This document shows positions 26,627 to 34,657 of a DNA stretch of 64,000 bases, in pieces. Position 1 is the first letter of the stretch. Each line of letters opens with the position of its first letter. The notes beneath the pieces were generated by a model that was given only the letters and a program-made list of their open reading frames with translations, did no database searches and was not told the origin of the DNA. The DNA comes from an uncultured Sulfitobacter sp. (lineage in GTDB: Bacteria; Pseudomonadota; Alphaproteobacteria; Rhodobacterales; Rhodobacteraceae): assembly GCA_947502265.1 (NCBI GenBank), contig CANMZB010000011.1, forward strand, positions 62,001 to 126,000. The letters run 5' to 3'. A program made the translations under genes and the position numbers.

Positions 26627-27525
26627 TGAAAAAAACCAGCTTTCTGATCCCGATTGTTGTGATTTTAGGGGCGGCGCTGCTGTCCTCCATTTTTGTGGTG
26701 GACGAGCGTGAAAAGGCGCTAGTGCTGCGCTTTGGCCAGATCAAACAGGTTCGCGTAGAGCCGGGTATCGGCTTTAAGGTGCCGTTGATCGACGAGGTTG
26801 CGCGTTTTGAAGACCGTATTTTGTCACTGCAAACGCCGGTAATCGAAGTCACGCCTGCGGATGATCGTCGCTTGCGGGTCGACGCCTTTGTGCTCTACCG
26901 GATCGACGATGTTGTGCAGTACCGTCAGGCTGTCGGCTCGGGTGGCGAAGCCCGCGCGGCCAATGACCTTAGCGGTATTCTCGAATCCCAGATTCGTGCC
27001 GTTCTGGGTTCGCAGGGTGTGACATCCAACATCATCCTGTCGCCGCAGCGCTCCGCGCTGATGGACCAGATCCGCAAGCAATCCGATACGCGTGCAAATG
27101 CGTTGGGCCTTGCTGTCGTGGATGTGCGTCTGGGCCGGACAAACCTGCCCGAGCAGAACTTTGACGCAACGCTGCGCCGGATGATTGCCGAGCGGGACCG
27201 CGAAGCAACAGACGAGCGCGCCCGTGGCCGCGAGGCTGCGCAGCGTGTGACGGCGCTTGCGGATCGTACCTTCGAGGAAATCATCTCCGAGGCACGCCGT
27301 GATGCGCGCATCATCGAAGGTGAAGCAGACGCCGAGCGCAACCGCATCTTTGCCGAGGCCTATTCCAAAGATCAGGAGTTCTTTGAATTCTACCGGTCTC
27401 TGGCAGCCTATGAAGAATCCCTCAAAGGCAACAACACGTCGATGGTCATGTCGCCCGACAGCGAGTTCTTTAACTATCTACGCTCCGATGAGGGCAGGCG
27501 GTCCGAAGAGGGCGCGCGCAACTAA
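26626..27525 (+). CDS. hflC: FtsH modulator HflC (SPFH/band 7)
   Basis: This 299-residue partner of HflK has an N-terminal anchor (FLIPIVVILGAALLSSIFVV), an SPFH domain (DEREKALVLRFGQIKQV; EPGIGFKVPLID) and a C-terminal helix rich in Ala/Arg/Glu. It ends with a typical short tail after SMVMSPDSEFFNYLRS. It is translationally coupled to hflK and followed by a strong terminator, so the operon ends here; the protease gene downstream has its own leader. Confidence 0.94.
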   Translation: MKKTSFLIPIVVILGAALLSSIFVVDEREKALVLRFGQIKQVRVEPGIGFKVPLIDEVARFEDRILSLQTPVIEVTPADDRRLRVDAFVLYRIDDVVQYRQAVGSGGEARAANDLSGILESQIRAVLGSQGVTSNIILSPQRSALMDQIRKQSDTRANALGLAVVDVRLGRTNLPEQNFDATLRRMIAERDREATDERARGREAAQRVTALADRTFEEIISEARRDARIIEGEADAERNRIFAEAYSKDQEFFEFYRSLAAYEESLKGNNTSMVMSPDSEFFNYLRSDEGRRSEEGARN

Positions 27526-27550
27526 GAGCGCTCGCGCTAAGGGAATTCCA

Positions 27551-27582
27551 AGGGGCCGCACACAAGTGCCGGCCCCTTTTTT
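27551..27582 (+). terminator. Rho-independent terminator of hflKC
   Basis: GGGGCCG (27552-27558) pairs with CGGCCCC (27570-27576). An inner GCAC/GTGC stem extends it, and six T follow directly. Confidence 0.9.
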
Positions 27583-27667
27583 CATCGCATTGCAGGGTGT
27601 AATCAAAGGTCGCGGCATTGTGATGTGTCTGGGTCAACAGCGGCGCAAAAGGCGCGCGGAGGGTTGA

Positions 27668-27814
27668 ATGACCACTCTCCACCAAAGCGCCAAAGGGATT
27701 GCCGGGACGGGAAGGTGTGCTCACGACAATATGAGCGCAGTTGAAATCGCGCAGAGAAGATACATCTTTGATGTTGTGCTGTATGAAGGCACCATGCACT
27801 CTGCCACCAAATGA
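27668..27814 (+). CDS. Candidate small ORF (48 residues) in the hflC-protease gap
   Basis: In the 329-bp gap between hflC and the protease gene an ATG with a GGAGGG box four bases upstream opens a 48-codon frame beginning MTTLHQSAKGIAGTGRC. There is no recognised family, hydrophobic segment or strong codon bias, and part of it may simply be leader. Apart from this and the terminator I see nothing else in the gap. It is kept only because of the ribosome binding site. Confidence 0.2.
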   Translation: MTTLHQSAKGIAGTGRCAHDNMSAVEIAQRRYIFDVVLYEGTMHSATK

Positions 27815-27854
27815 ATATGCCCCGTCGGGCATGATGTCGATCAGGAGACGCCAT

Positions 27855-29339
27855 ATGCAGCCCAGAGCGGTCGCCCAATCCACCCCCCACACCCTGACGC
27901 CCGGTCTACGGGCCGCCCTTGTCGGGCTTTTGGCGCTCGCCATGGTCGCCCTGCAAGCGGTGACGGCGCAGGCCAAACCCGAAAGCCTCGCTCCGCTGGC
28001 CGAGCAGATCAGCCCTTCGGTGGTCAACATTACCACCTCCACAATGGTGGAAGGCCGTACCGGGCCGCGCGGGATCGTTCCCGAAGGCTCTCCGTTCGAA
28101 GATTTCTTCCGCGAGTTTCAGGATCGCAACCGGGGTGGAAACGGCGAAACACCGTCACCGCGCCGCTCGTCCGCGCTTGGCTCAGGTTTTGTGATCTCCG
28201 AGGATGGTTTTGTAGTCACCAACAATCATGTGATCGACGGTGCCGACGAGATCACCATCGAATTCTTTTCGGGCAAGGAACTGAAGGCGACAGTGATCGG
28301 CACGGATAAAAACACAGACATTGCCCTGCTGAAAGTCGAAGCCGATACGCCGCTGGATTTTGTCAGCTTCGGCAATAGCGACGCAGCGCGTGTGGGGGAT
28401 TGGGTGATTGCGATGGGCAATCCGCTGGGGCAGGGGTTTTCCGTCTCTGCGGGCATTGTATCGGCACGCAATCGTGCACTGAGCGGCACTTACGATGATT
28501 ACATTCAAACCGATGCGGCGATCAACCGTGGTAACTCCGGCGGGCCGCTGTTCAATATGGATGGTGATGTCATCGGCGTGAACACCGCGATCCTGTCGCC
28601 CAATGGCGGCTCCATCGGGATCGGTTTTTCGATGGCATCAAATGTGGTGACCCGTGTTGTGGATCAACTGAAGGAATTTGGCGAGGCGCGGCGCGGCTGG
28701 CTGGGTGTGCGTATTCAGGACGTGACACAGGATGTGGCCGATGCAATGGGCCTTGAAAAAGCGACCGGTGCCTTGATCACCGATGTGCCCGATGGTCCGG
28801 CAAAAAAGGCAGGCCTTGAAACCGGCGATGTGATTTTGTCGTTCGACAGTGTTGATGTGGCCGATACGCGTGCTCTGGTGCGTCAGGTGGGCAACAGTGC
28901 GGTGGGGGCAACCGTGCGTGTCACTGTCCTGCGCGAAGGTAAAACCCAGACCGTTAAGGTTGTTCTGGGGCTGCGCGAGGATGCCAGCAGCGAGGGTGCA
29001 GCCGAAGAGCAGACACCAGATGCGGAAACGGGGCCTGAAACCTCGTCCCTGTTGGGGTTGACGGTCAGCCCCCTGACGGCTGCGCTGCGCGAAGAACTGG
29101 GCGCTGATGCCGACATGCAGGGGTTGGCGGTAACGGCGGTCGCGGACGGATCCGAAGCGTTCGAGAAGGGGTTGCGCGCGGGTGACATCATCACCGAGGC
29201 GGGCCAGCAGACGGTCACATCCATTGCGGAGTTGGATGCCCGTGTGGACGCCGCAAAAGAAGCGGGACGCAAATCGCTGCTGCTTCTGGTGCGCCGTGCA
29301 GGTGATCCGCGCTTTGTGGCGCTCACTCTTGATGATTGA
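27855..29339 (+). CDS. degP: Do family periplasmic serine endoprotease (DegP/DegQ type)
   Basis: The 494-residue protein starts with a Sec signal peptide of about 45 residues (extended n-region, LLALAMVALQAVTAQA core). The trypsin-fold domain has the complete triad His125 (TNNHV), Asp155 (TDIALL) and Ser228 (GNSGGP). Two PDZ domains follow (RRGWLGVRIQDVT and GLAVTAVADGSEAFEKGL), separated by an acidic linker. It is a chaperone/protease of the periplasm. The ATG at 27855 has AGGAGA upstream; longer in-frame starts have no signal sequence. Whether it is DegP, DegQ or MucD-like cannot be settled here. Confidence 0.93.
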   Translation: MQPRAVAQSTPHTLTPGLRAALVGLLALAMVALQAVTAQAKPESLAPLAEQISPSVVNITTSTMVEGRTGPRGIVPEGSPFEDFFREFQDRNRGGNGETPSPRRSSALGSGFVISEDGFVVTNNHVIDGADEITIEFFSGKELKATVIGTDKNTDIALLKVEADTPLDFVSFGNSDAARVGDWVIAMGNPLGQGFSVSAGIVSARNRALSGTYDDYIQTDAAINRGNSGGPLFNMDGDVIGVNTAILSPNGGSIGIGFSMASNVVTRVVDQLKEFGEARRGWLGVRIQDVTQDVADAMGLEKATGALITDVPDGPAKKAGLETGDVILSFDSVDVADTRALVRQVGNSAVGATVRVTVLREGKTQTVKVVLGLREDASSEGAAEEQTPDAETGPETSSLLGLTVSPLTAALREELGADADMQGLAVTAVADGSEAFEKGLRAGDIITEAGQQTVTSIAELDARVDAAKEAGRKSLLLLVRRAGDPRFVALTLDD

Positions 29340-29362
29340 TCCGGTTTGGGTCGCATGACTTG

Positions 29363-29392
29363 AAAGGGCGCTCTTACAGGGGCGCCTTTTTT
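29363..29392 (+). terminator. Rho-independent terminator of the Do protease gene
   Basis: AAAGG(G)CGC pairs with GCGCCTTT with one bulged G, followed by a run of six T. It lies between the convergent protease and lipoprotein genes. Confidence 0.72.
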
Positions 29393-29399
29393 GTGCGCC

Positions 29400-29939
29400 T
29401 CACTTGGTGCGCGGCACCGCCACCAGCCCCAGTTCGCGGGCGGTCTCGATCGACAGCACATCGCTGCGCAACCCTTGCGCGGTTTGCACGGCCAAAACGG
29501 CGCGGCGGGTTGTGTCGTCCATGTTGCCGTTAACAGCGCCTTGATAAAGGCCCCGTGCCTGAAGGGCGCGCTGCAACGATGAGACGAGCTCGACGGTAAA
29601 GGCAGGCGGGCAGGGCGTTTCGAACCACCGATCCTTGCGCGGCGTGATGATCCTTTGGCGCTGCTCTGTACGGTACTGCGGCAGTGCGGCTATAGTTCCG
29701 TCCGCATTCATTCTGGCTGGGGTAACGAGGACTTGCTCAGTCACGGTTTCCAAAACCGCGGGCGTGGGGATATTGCCCCAGCAGGTCCCCTTGGGGGCTC
29801 CGGGCGGCGCAAGGCCGTTCCCCTGAACAACCCCGCTTTGGGACACGGACTGGCCGCCGTTACACGCGCCAAGGGTAGCAGCGGCCAGCAAGGCCAACGC
29901 GCCAGCCCTGCGCCGGAAAATTAAAGATGCCTGTCTCAT
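29400..29939 (-). CDS. Peptidoglycan-binding lipoprotein
   Basis: This 179-residue protein begins with a lipoprotein signal (hydrophobic GALALLAAATLGAC, lipobox LGAC, acylated Cys). A central region has a pair of cysteines (APKGTCWGN and ETPCPPAFT), and the C-terminus is a PG_binding_1 domain (LVSSLQRALQARGLYQGAVN; TTRRAVLAVQ). It is probably tethered to a membrane and binds the cell wall. The start MRQASLIF gives a proper signal; an upstream frame extension does not. Confidence 0.82.
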   Translation of the reverse strand: MRQASLIFRRRAGALALLAAATLGACNGGQSVSQSGVVQGNGLAPPGAPKGTCWGNIPTPAVLETVTEQVLVTPARMNADGTIAALPQYRTEQRQRIITPRKDRWFETPCPPAFTVELVSSLQRALQARGLYQGAVNGNMDDTTRRAVLAVQTAQGLRSDVLSIETARELGLVAVPRTK

Positions 29940-30003
29940 GGCCCAATGCCTCTTGGGTCTGTTATTCGGCATGAGAATAGCCTGTTTCGCAAGCGTTGCC
30001 TAG

Positions 30004-30417
<414 letters not shown>

Positions 30418-30454
30418 CTCGGAGGTGTGCGCCGCTATAGCGCGCACGCGATTA

Positions 30455-30488
30455 GGCTAACTGCTTGGGGTACGCAAAGCAGTTAGCC
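30455..30488. other. Perfect 12-bp inverted repeat after the ferredoxin gene
   Basis: GGCTAACTGCTT (30455-30466) is repeated inverted as AAGCAGTTAGCC (30477-30488) around a 10-nt loop. There is no T-tract, so it is not a standard intrinsic terminator. It could be an RNA 3' end, a processing hairpin or a protein-binding site. Confidence 0.5.
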
Positions 30489-30897
30489 CGGATTGATCCG
30501 CGCGGATGCCGTGGAACACTGTATCTATTAGGGGCGCCGCGCCTTAATGGGAACATGCGTTGGAGAATCCACGGGTTTGATCAGGCGCGACGGTTTCCCA
30601 AAGGAACCACGGATCGCCGGCATCAGCCAATGCGGTGTGAACGCCAAAACCACATCCCACCGGGCGAACGTGCACTCAGGCATTGTGACCCCGATGGTCC
30701 GGCCCGTACAGCTTGCATCATCACCTTCAACTCCCGAATGATTTGTCGTGCTTCACCAAAGCTACGACAGCTGCACAATCTATCCAGACCCGCCGGTCAC
30801 TTGCCCGCATAAAGCGTCCCGCCTTTAACCTGAGGCATCTCTTGTCGCCAATGCCGCGAGAGCGCCGAAGGCGTGGCCAAGTTTAAAGCGGGGGGCT
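30489..30897. other. Gene-poor stretch without an identified gene
   Basis: Together with the flanks this forms a ~650-bp interval between ferredoxin and purD with no recognisable protein family, tRNA or insertion sequence. Both strands hold short open frames: a 64-codon frame on plus (30547-30741) and a 51-codon frame on minus (30528-30683). Base composition is like the surroundings. It does not show the core motifs I know of RNase P RNA, tmRNA, 6S or 4.5S RNA. A degraded gene or unknown RNA is possible. Confidence 0.4.
30528..30683 (-). CDS. Candidate small ORF (51 residues), doubtful
   Basis: An ATG-started frame reads MPECTFARWDVVLAF and ends THVPIKARRP, with balanced amino acid composition and no stop for at least another 20 codons upstream. 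I have a vague memory of similar hypothetical proteins in related genomes, but it could be a spurious translation of a conserved non-coding element, since the opposite strand is also open. No ribosome binding site is evident. Confidence 0.2.
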   Translation of the reverse strand: MPECTFARWDVVLAFTPHWLMPAIRGSFGKPSRLIKPVDSPTHVPIKARRP

Positions 30898-31017
30898 CTA
30901 GTGTTTCGGAATGCGGGCTCGCCGCGTGCGACGCTCGTTCGCCAGATAATCCGCGGCCTTTCCACCCGCTAACATAAGCACTCCGAGTGGCAGAAAGGAC
31001 GCAACCTCAGGCTTCAT
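30898..31017 (-). CDS. Candidate small membrane peptide (39 residues)
   Basis: The frame begins MKPEVASFLPLGVLMLAGG, a short hydrophobic segment, and ends with a basic tail (ANERRTRRARIPKH). The ATG is part of a dispersed repeat copy in which AAAGG precedes it by four bases, a reasonable ribosome binding site. It is downstream of purD on the same strand. Hydrophobic-then-basic topology is plausible for a small inner-membrane protein, but there is no family match I can name. Confidence 0.35.
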   Translation of the reverse strand: MKPEVASFLPLGVLMLAGGKAADYLANERRTRRARIPKH

Positions 31018-31035
31018 TTGGCCTTTAAACTCACC
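31012..31035 (-). repeat. Dispersed ~26-bp intergenic repeat, copy 3
   Basis: On the minus strand this reads GAGTTTAAAGGCCAAATG then AAG, identical to copy 1 over the core. Here the ATG opens the candidate 39-residue peptide. It lies just beyond a hairpin downstream of purD. Confidence 0.7.
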
Positions 31036-31036
31036 T

Positions 31037-31060
31037 TGTCTTTCCCTTTAGGGAAAGACA
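31037..31060. other. Perfect stem-loop downstream of purD
   Basis: TGTCTTTCCC pairs with GGGAAAGACA around a TTTA loop, 10 bp after the purD stop. There is no T-tract on either strand, so it may protect the mRNA 3' end rather than terminate transcription. Confidence 0.45.
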
Positions 31061-31069
31061 GCAGCCCGC

Positions 31070-32335
31070 TCAGTCCAAAGCGCGCCAGCCGATATCGCGG
31101 CGGCAAAAACCATCCGGCCAATCCACGCCATCGACCATCGCATAGGCGCGCTGCTGTGCTTCGACAAGGGTGCTGCCGCGTGCTGTGACGTTCAGAACAC
31201 GGCCCCCCGCAGCCACAAATGCGCCGTCGCGTTCGGCAGTGCCTGCGTGAAACACCATGTGGTTGCCGTCTTCGGACAGGGCGTCAAGGCCCCCGATTAC
31301 CGTGCCTTTCTCATACGCTCCCGGATAGCCTTTTGCCGCCAGCACAACAGTCAGCGCGTGATCGTCCGCCCAATTGACCTGTATGCTGCCAAGCCGCCCT
31401 TCGGCGGCGGCGTGCATCAGATCGAATGCTTGCGCGCCCAGACGCATCATTAATACTTGGCATTCCGGATCACCGAATCGCGCGTTGTATTCGACCAGTC
31501 GCGGCGCGCCGTCTTCGATCATCAAACCGACGTACAGCACACCCTGATAGGGCATCCCGCGCTTGGTCATTTCGGCCACCGTGGGGCGGACGATCTCGGC
31601 CAAAGCGCGCTCTGCGATCGCGTCGGTCAGTACGGGCGCGGGGGAATATGCGCCCATGCCGCCTGTGTTCGGGCCGGTATCGCCCTCGCCGACGCGCTTG
31701 TGGTCTTGCGCCGAGCCGATGGGCAGGACGTTTTCGCCGTCACACAACACAAAGAACGAAGCTTCCTCGCCGCGCATGAATTCTTCGATCACCACCTCGG
31801 CACCCGCCGTGCCAAAGCTGCCGCCGAACATGTCGTCCAGCGCGGCTTCAGCCTCGGCTACTGTCTCGGCAATAATCACGCCTTTGCCCGCGGCAAGCCC
31901 GTCCGCTTTCACGACAATCGGTGCGCCTTGGGTGCGGACATAGGCCTTGGCCGCATCTATGTCGGTGAAGTGTCCGTAGGCGGCTGTTGGCGCGCCGCAG
32001 GCATCGCAAATCTCTTTGGTAAAGGCCTTGGAGGCTTCCAATGCTGATGCGGCCTTTGAGGGGCCAAACACCAAGAGCCCGGCTTCGCGCAGGCGGTCGG
32101 CCACACCGTTGGCCAGGGGGGCTTCGGGTCCGATGATCACGAATTCGATGCTGTTTTCTTCCGCAAACTGCACCACCGCGCCGCCGCTATTAATATCGAG
32201 GGTCGCGCAATCGGCGATCTGGGCAATGCCCGCGTTGCCGGGCGCCACGATCAGCTTGTCGCACTTGGGGTTCTGCATGACAGCCCAAGCGAGGCTGTGC
32301 TCGCGTCCGCCGCTGCCGAGGATCAGGATATTCAT
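31070..32335 (-). CDS. purD: Phosphoribosylamine--glycine ligase (GAR synthetase)
   Basis: This 421-residue ATP-grasp enzyme catalyses the second step of purine synthesis. The N-terminal MNILILGSGGREHSLAW is diagnostic. Also seen are IGPEAPLANGVAD, VKADGLAAGKGV (ATP-binding lysine), the metal-binding EYNARFGDPECQ and a C-terminal domain with GYPGAYEKG. The start MNILIL is chosen over a 54-residue upstream extension without homology; GGGAG lies upstream. It is divergent from xseA with 73 bp between the two start codons. Confidence 0.96.
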   Translation of the reverse strand: MNILILGSGGREHSLAWAVMQNPKCDKLIVAPGNAGIAQIADCATLDINSGGAVVQFAEENSIEFVIIGPEAPLANGVADRLREAGLLVFGPSKAASALEASKAFTKEICDACGAPTAAYGHFTDIDAAKAYVRTQGAPIVVKADGLAAGKGVIIAETVAEAEAALDDMFGGSFGTAGAEVVIEEFMRGEEASFFVLCDGENVLPIGSAQDHKRVGEGDTGPNTGGMGAYSPAPVLTDAIAERALAEIVRPTVAEMTKRGMPYQGVLYVGLMIEDGAPRLVEYNARFGDPECQVLMMRLGAQAFDLMHAAAEGRLGSIQVNWADDHALTVVLAAKGYPGAYEKGTVIGGLDALSEDGNHMVFHAGTAERDGAFVAAGGRVLNVTARGSTLVEAQQRAYAMVDGVDWPDGFCRRDIGWRALD

Positions 32336-32408
32336 GCCACGCACTCCCTTGGCTTGAGGTTGCGCGCGTTCTATTCTGCGCGGATACGGATCACAAGGAC
32401 GCACACCA

Positions 32409-33956
32409 ATGGACATGTTCGAAGACGCCTCCGGCGCAGGGGCGGACGGCGACAACAGCCCTGAATTTACCGTTGGCGAGTTGTCGAGCGCGATCAAGCG
32501 GGTGATCGAGGGTGAATTTGGCCACGTCCGCCTGCGCGCCGAGGTGGGCCGCGTGAGCCTGCCGCGCTCGGGTCATGTGTATCTGGACCTCAAAGACGAC
32601 AAGGCGGTGATGGCGGCGATTATCTGGAAGGGCGTCGCGGCCAAGCTCGAGACCATGCCGGAAGAAGGCATGGAGGTGATTGTGACGGGCCGTGTCACCA
32701 CCTTTCCTGGGCAGTCGAAATACCAGATCATCATCGAAGACATTAAACCGGCGGGCATGGGCGCGCTCATGGCTTTGCTGGAAAAGCGCAAGAAGGTGCT
32801 AGCCGCCGAGGGGCTGTTCGCGCCCGAGCGCAAGCAGCCGCTGCCCTATCTACCCGATGTCATCGGGGTGGTTACGTCGCCTTCGGGCGCGGTGATTCGC
32901 GATATTTTGCACCGCTTGCGCGACCGCTTTCCGCGCAAGGTGTTGATCTGGCCTGTGGCCGTGCAGGGCGCGAAATGTGCGCCCGAAGTGGCGCGCGCCA
33001 TCGAAGGGTTTAACGCGATGACGCATGGGGGGGCGATGCCGCGCCCCGATCTGATCATCGTGGCGCGCGGTGGTGGCTCGGTCGAGGATTTGTGGGGCTT
33101 TAACGAGGAAGTGGTGGTGCGTGCGGCGGCGGCATCAAAGATTCCGCTGATTTCTGCCGTTGGGCATGAGACGGACACGACGCTGATTGATTTCGCCTCC
33201 GACAAACGCGCGCCTACGCCGACGGCTGCGGCGGAGCTTGCCGTGCCGGTGCGTCATGAATTGATGGCCTATCTGGACCAACAACACGCGCGGATGAGCC
33301 GCGCGTTGAGCCAGGGATTGATCACGCGCGGCCAGCGGTTGCGCGACATGGCGCGCGCGTTGCCGCGCGCCGACACTCTTTTGGACAGCGCGCGCCAAAG
33401 GTTCGACCGCGCGGGTGAACGGCTTGATCCCGCGTTGATCGCGGGCGTGCAGCGCCGCAAGGTGCATCTGGCTGACATCAGCGGCGCGCTGCGCCCGGCA
33501 GGGTTGCGTGCGCGCCTTGCACAAGAGCGGCGGCGGCTGGATGATCTATCTGCGCGGCTGGCACCTGCGTTGACCCGCGCGGTGGTGGCGAAGCGCCGTG
33601 CATCGGACGCGCAACGCCTGCACCCGGCCATGTTGTTGCGCGAAAAGGAACGTCAGGCAGAGCGTTTGACACGGATTACACGTCAACTGTCGGCGGCGGG
33701 GATGCGCCAGACCGCCGGATGGCGCAAACAGATCGAAACGGCAGAGCGGCTGCGTGTGACACTGGGCTATGAGGCAACGCTGGAGCGCGGATTTGCCGTG
33801 GTGCGCAGCGGCGGCAGTGTAATTACCTCGACCGCCGCAGCCAAAAGCGCAACCGATCTGGAGATCCAGTTTGCCGACGGACGGTTCAAGGTTGGCGGGA
33901 AGGGGGCCGCGCGCAAAAGCGGCGCGAAGCCACCGGAGCAGGGATCGCTGTTCTAA
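32409..33956 (+). CDS. xseA: Exodeoxyribonuclease VII large subunit
   Basis: At 515 residues it has the N-terminal OB-fold (FTVGELSSAIKRVIEGEFGHVR, then GHVYLDLKDDKAVM), the catalytic core with GVVTSPSGAVIRDILHRL and a conserved ARGGGSVEDLWGFNEE / ISAVGHETDTTLIDFASD pair. A long Arg/Ala-rich coiled-coil C-terminal region follows. It degrades single-stranded DNA together with XseB, which is not in this window. The C-terminal coiled coil is somewhat long and Arg-rich, as in other alphaproteobacteria. Confidence 0.95.
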   Translation: MDMFEDASGAGADGDNSPEFTVGELSSAIKRVIEGEFGHVRLRAEVGRVSLPRSGHVYLDLKDDKAVMAAIIWKGVAAKLETMPEEGMEVIVTGRVTTFPGQSKYQIIIEDIKPAGMGALMALLEKRKKVLAAEGLFAPERKQPLPYLPDVIGVVTSPSGAVIRDILHRLRDRFPRKVLIWPVAVQGAKCAPEVARAIEGFNAMTHGGAMPRPDLIIVARGGGSVEDLWGFNEEVVVRAAAASKIPLISAVGHETDTTLIDFASDKRAPTPTAAAELAVPVRHELMAYLDQQHARMSRALSQGLITRGQRLRDMARALPRADTLLDSARQRFDRAGERLDPALIAGVQRRKVHLADISGALRPAGLRARLAQERRRLDDLSARLAPALTRAVVAKRRASDAQRLHPAMLLREKERQAERLTRITRQLSAAGMRQTAGWRKQIETAERLRVTLGYEATLERGFAVVRSGGSVITSTAAAKSATDLEIQFADGRFKVGGKGAARKSGAKPPEQGSLF

Positions 33957-34016
33957 GGGGGCTTTTGGGTCCGGTTTGGTGGGTCAACGCGAAACGCGCG
34001 CATGCGACCTGATGCG

Positions 34017-34042
34017 GGATTGAGTTTTAAGGCCAAATGAAG
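34017..34042 (+). repeat. Dispersed ~26-bp intergenic repeat, copy 4
   Basis: This copy reads GGATTGAGTTTTAAGGCC then AAATGAAG. It lies between xseA and the convergent secreted-protein gene. The ATG would start only an 11-codon frame (MKPGVSRDHAA) whose first codons resemble those after copy 3. Confidence 0.7.
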
Positions 34043-34090
34043 CCGGGGGTGTCGCGCGATCACGCTGCGTAATGCAGGAGGTGAGGGCGG

Positions 34091-34486
34091 TTAAACGCCG
34101 ATTTTGGGGCCGAGGCACAGCATTTCCTGCGTGCTTTCGTTGGCTTCATAGAGCGGGGTGATGGCGGGGTCGTTTTCAAAGCGTGCGATCAGGCCCCGCG
34201 GGCCTTTTTCAAAGCTCCAGCATTGGGGATCGGGGCGGTCGTCATAGGTAAAGCAGATCAGCCCGTCGGCCTCGTACCATTCGCCATTCTTGCATTCTCC
34301 ATCCAGAAAGGACCAGCGCACGCGCCGGTCCGGCAGGTAGATCTCCGCGCCGTAAGGCTCTGGCCCGTTGCCATAAAAGAGCGTCTTGCCTTGGGTATAA
34401 CTATCGAACTCTTCTGCCGTCATTAGTCCTTGGGCGGCGGCGGGAAGGGCGGTGAAGGCGAGCAGGATCAGGCATGCAATTTTCAT
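34091..34486 (-). CDS. Secreted small protein of unknown function
   Basis: This 131-residue protein has a clear signal peptide (MKIACLILLAFTALPAAAQ). The mature part, TAEEFDSYTQGKTLFY then GAEIYLPDRRVRWSFLDGEC and ICFTYDDRPDPQCWSF, has three or four cysteines and aromatic residues suggestive of a small beta-barrel. I recall similar unnamed periplasmic proteins in this bacterial group, but no function. The start at MKIAC is preferred because the 39-residue upstream extension spoils the signal sequence. Confidence 0.75.
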   Translation of the reverse strand: MKIACLILLAFTALPAAAQGLMTAEEFDSYTQGKTLFYGNGPEPYGAEIYLPDRRVRWSFLDGECKNGEWYEADGLICFTYDDRPDPQCWSFEKGPRGLIARFENDPAITPLYEANESTQEMLCLGPKIGV

Positions 34487-34657
34487 GCGACGATAATGAC
34501 AGAAACCGGTGCGGGCTGCCAGTGCGCAGATCGTTTCCGATAGGCGGCGCAGAGCCGGTGTGTACCGCGCAAACCGGGGCTGAGGGGTCGCTTTTCGCTG
34601 CAAGCGGGTGCTGCGGCTTTGGTAGCATGTTCAAAGCAAGCGACGGGGAGCTATAAT

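Noticed and set aside
30489-30897. Possible RNase P RNA, tmRNA, 6S RNA or SRP RNA
   Set aside because: I looked for core motifs (GAGGAAAGTCCGGGC-like, the tmRNA tag frame, GGAAGGAAGCAGCC-like) and found none, so no ncRNA family is assigned.
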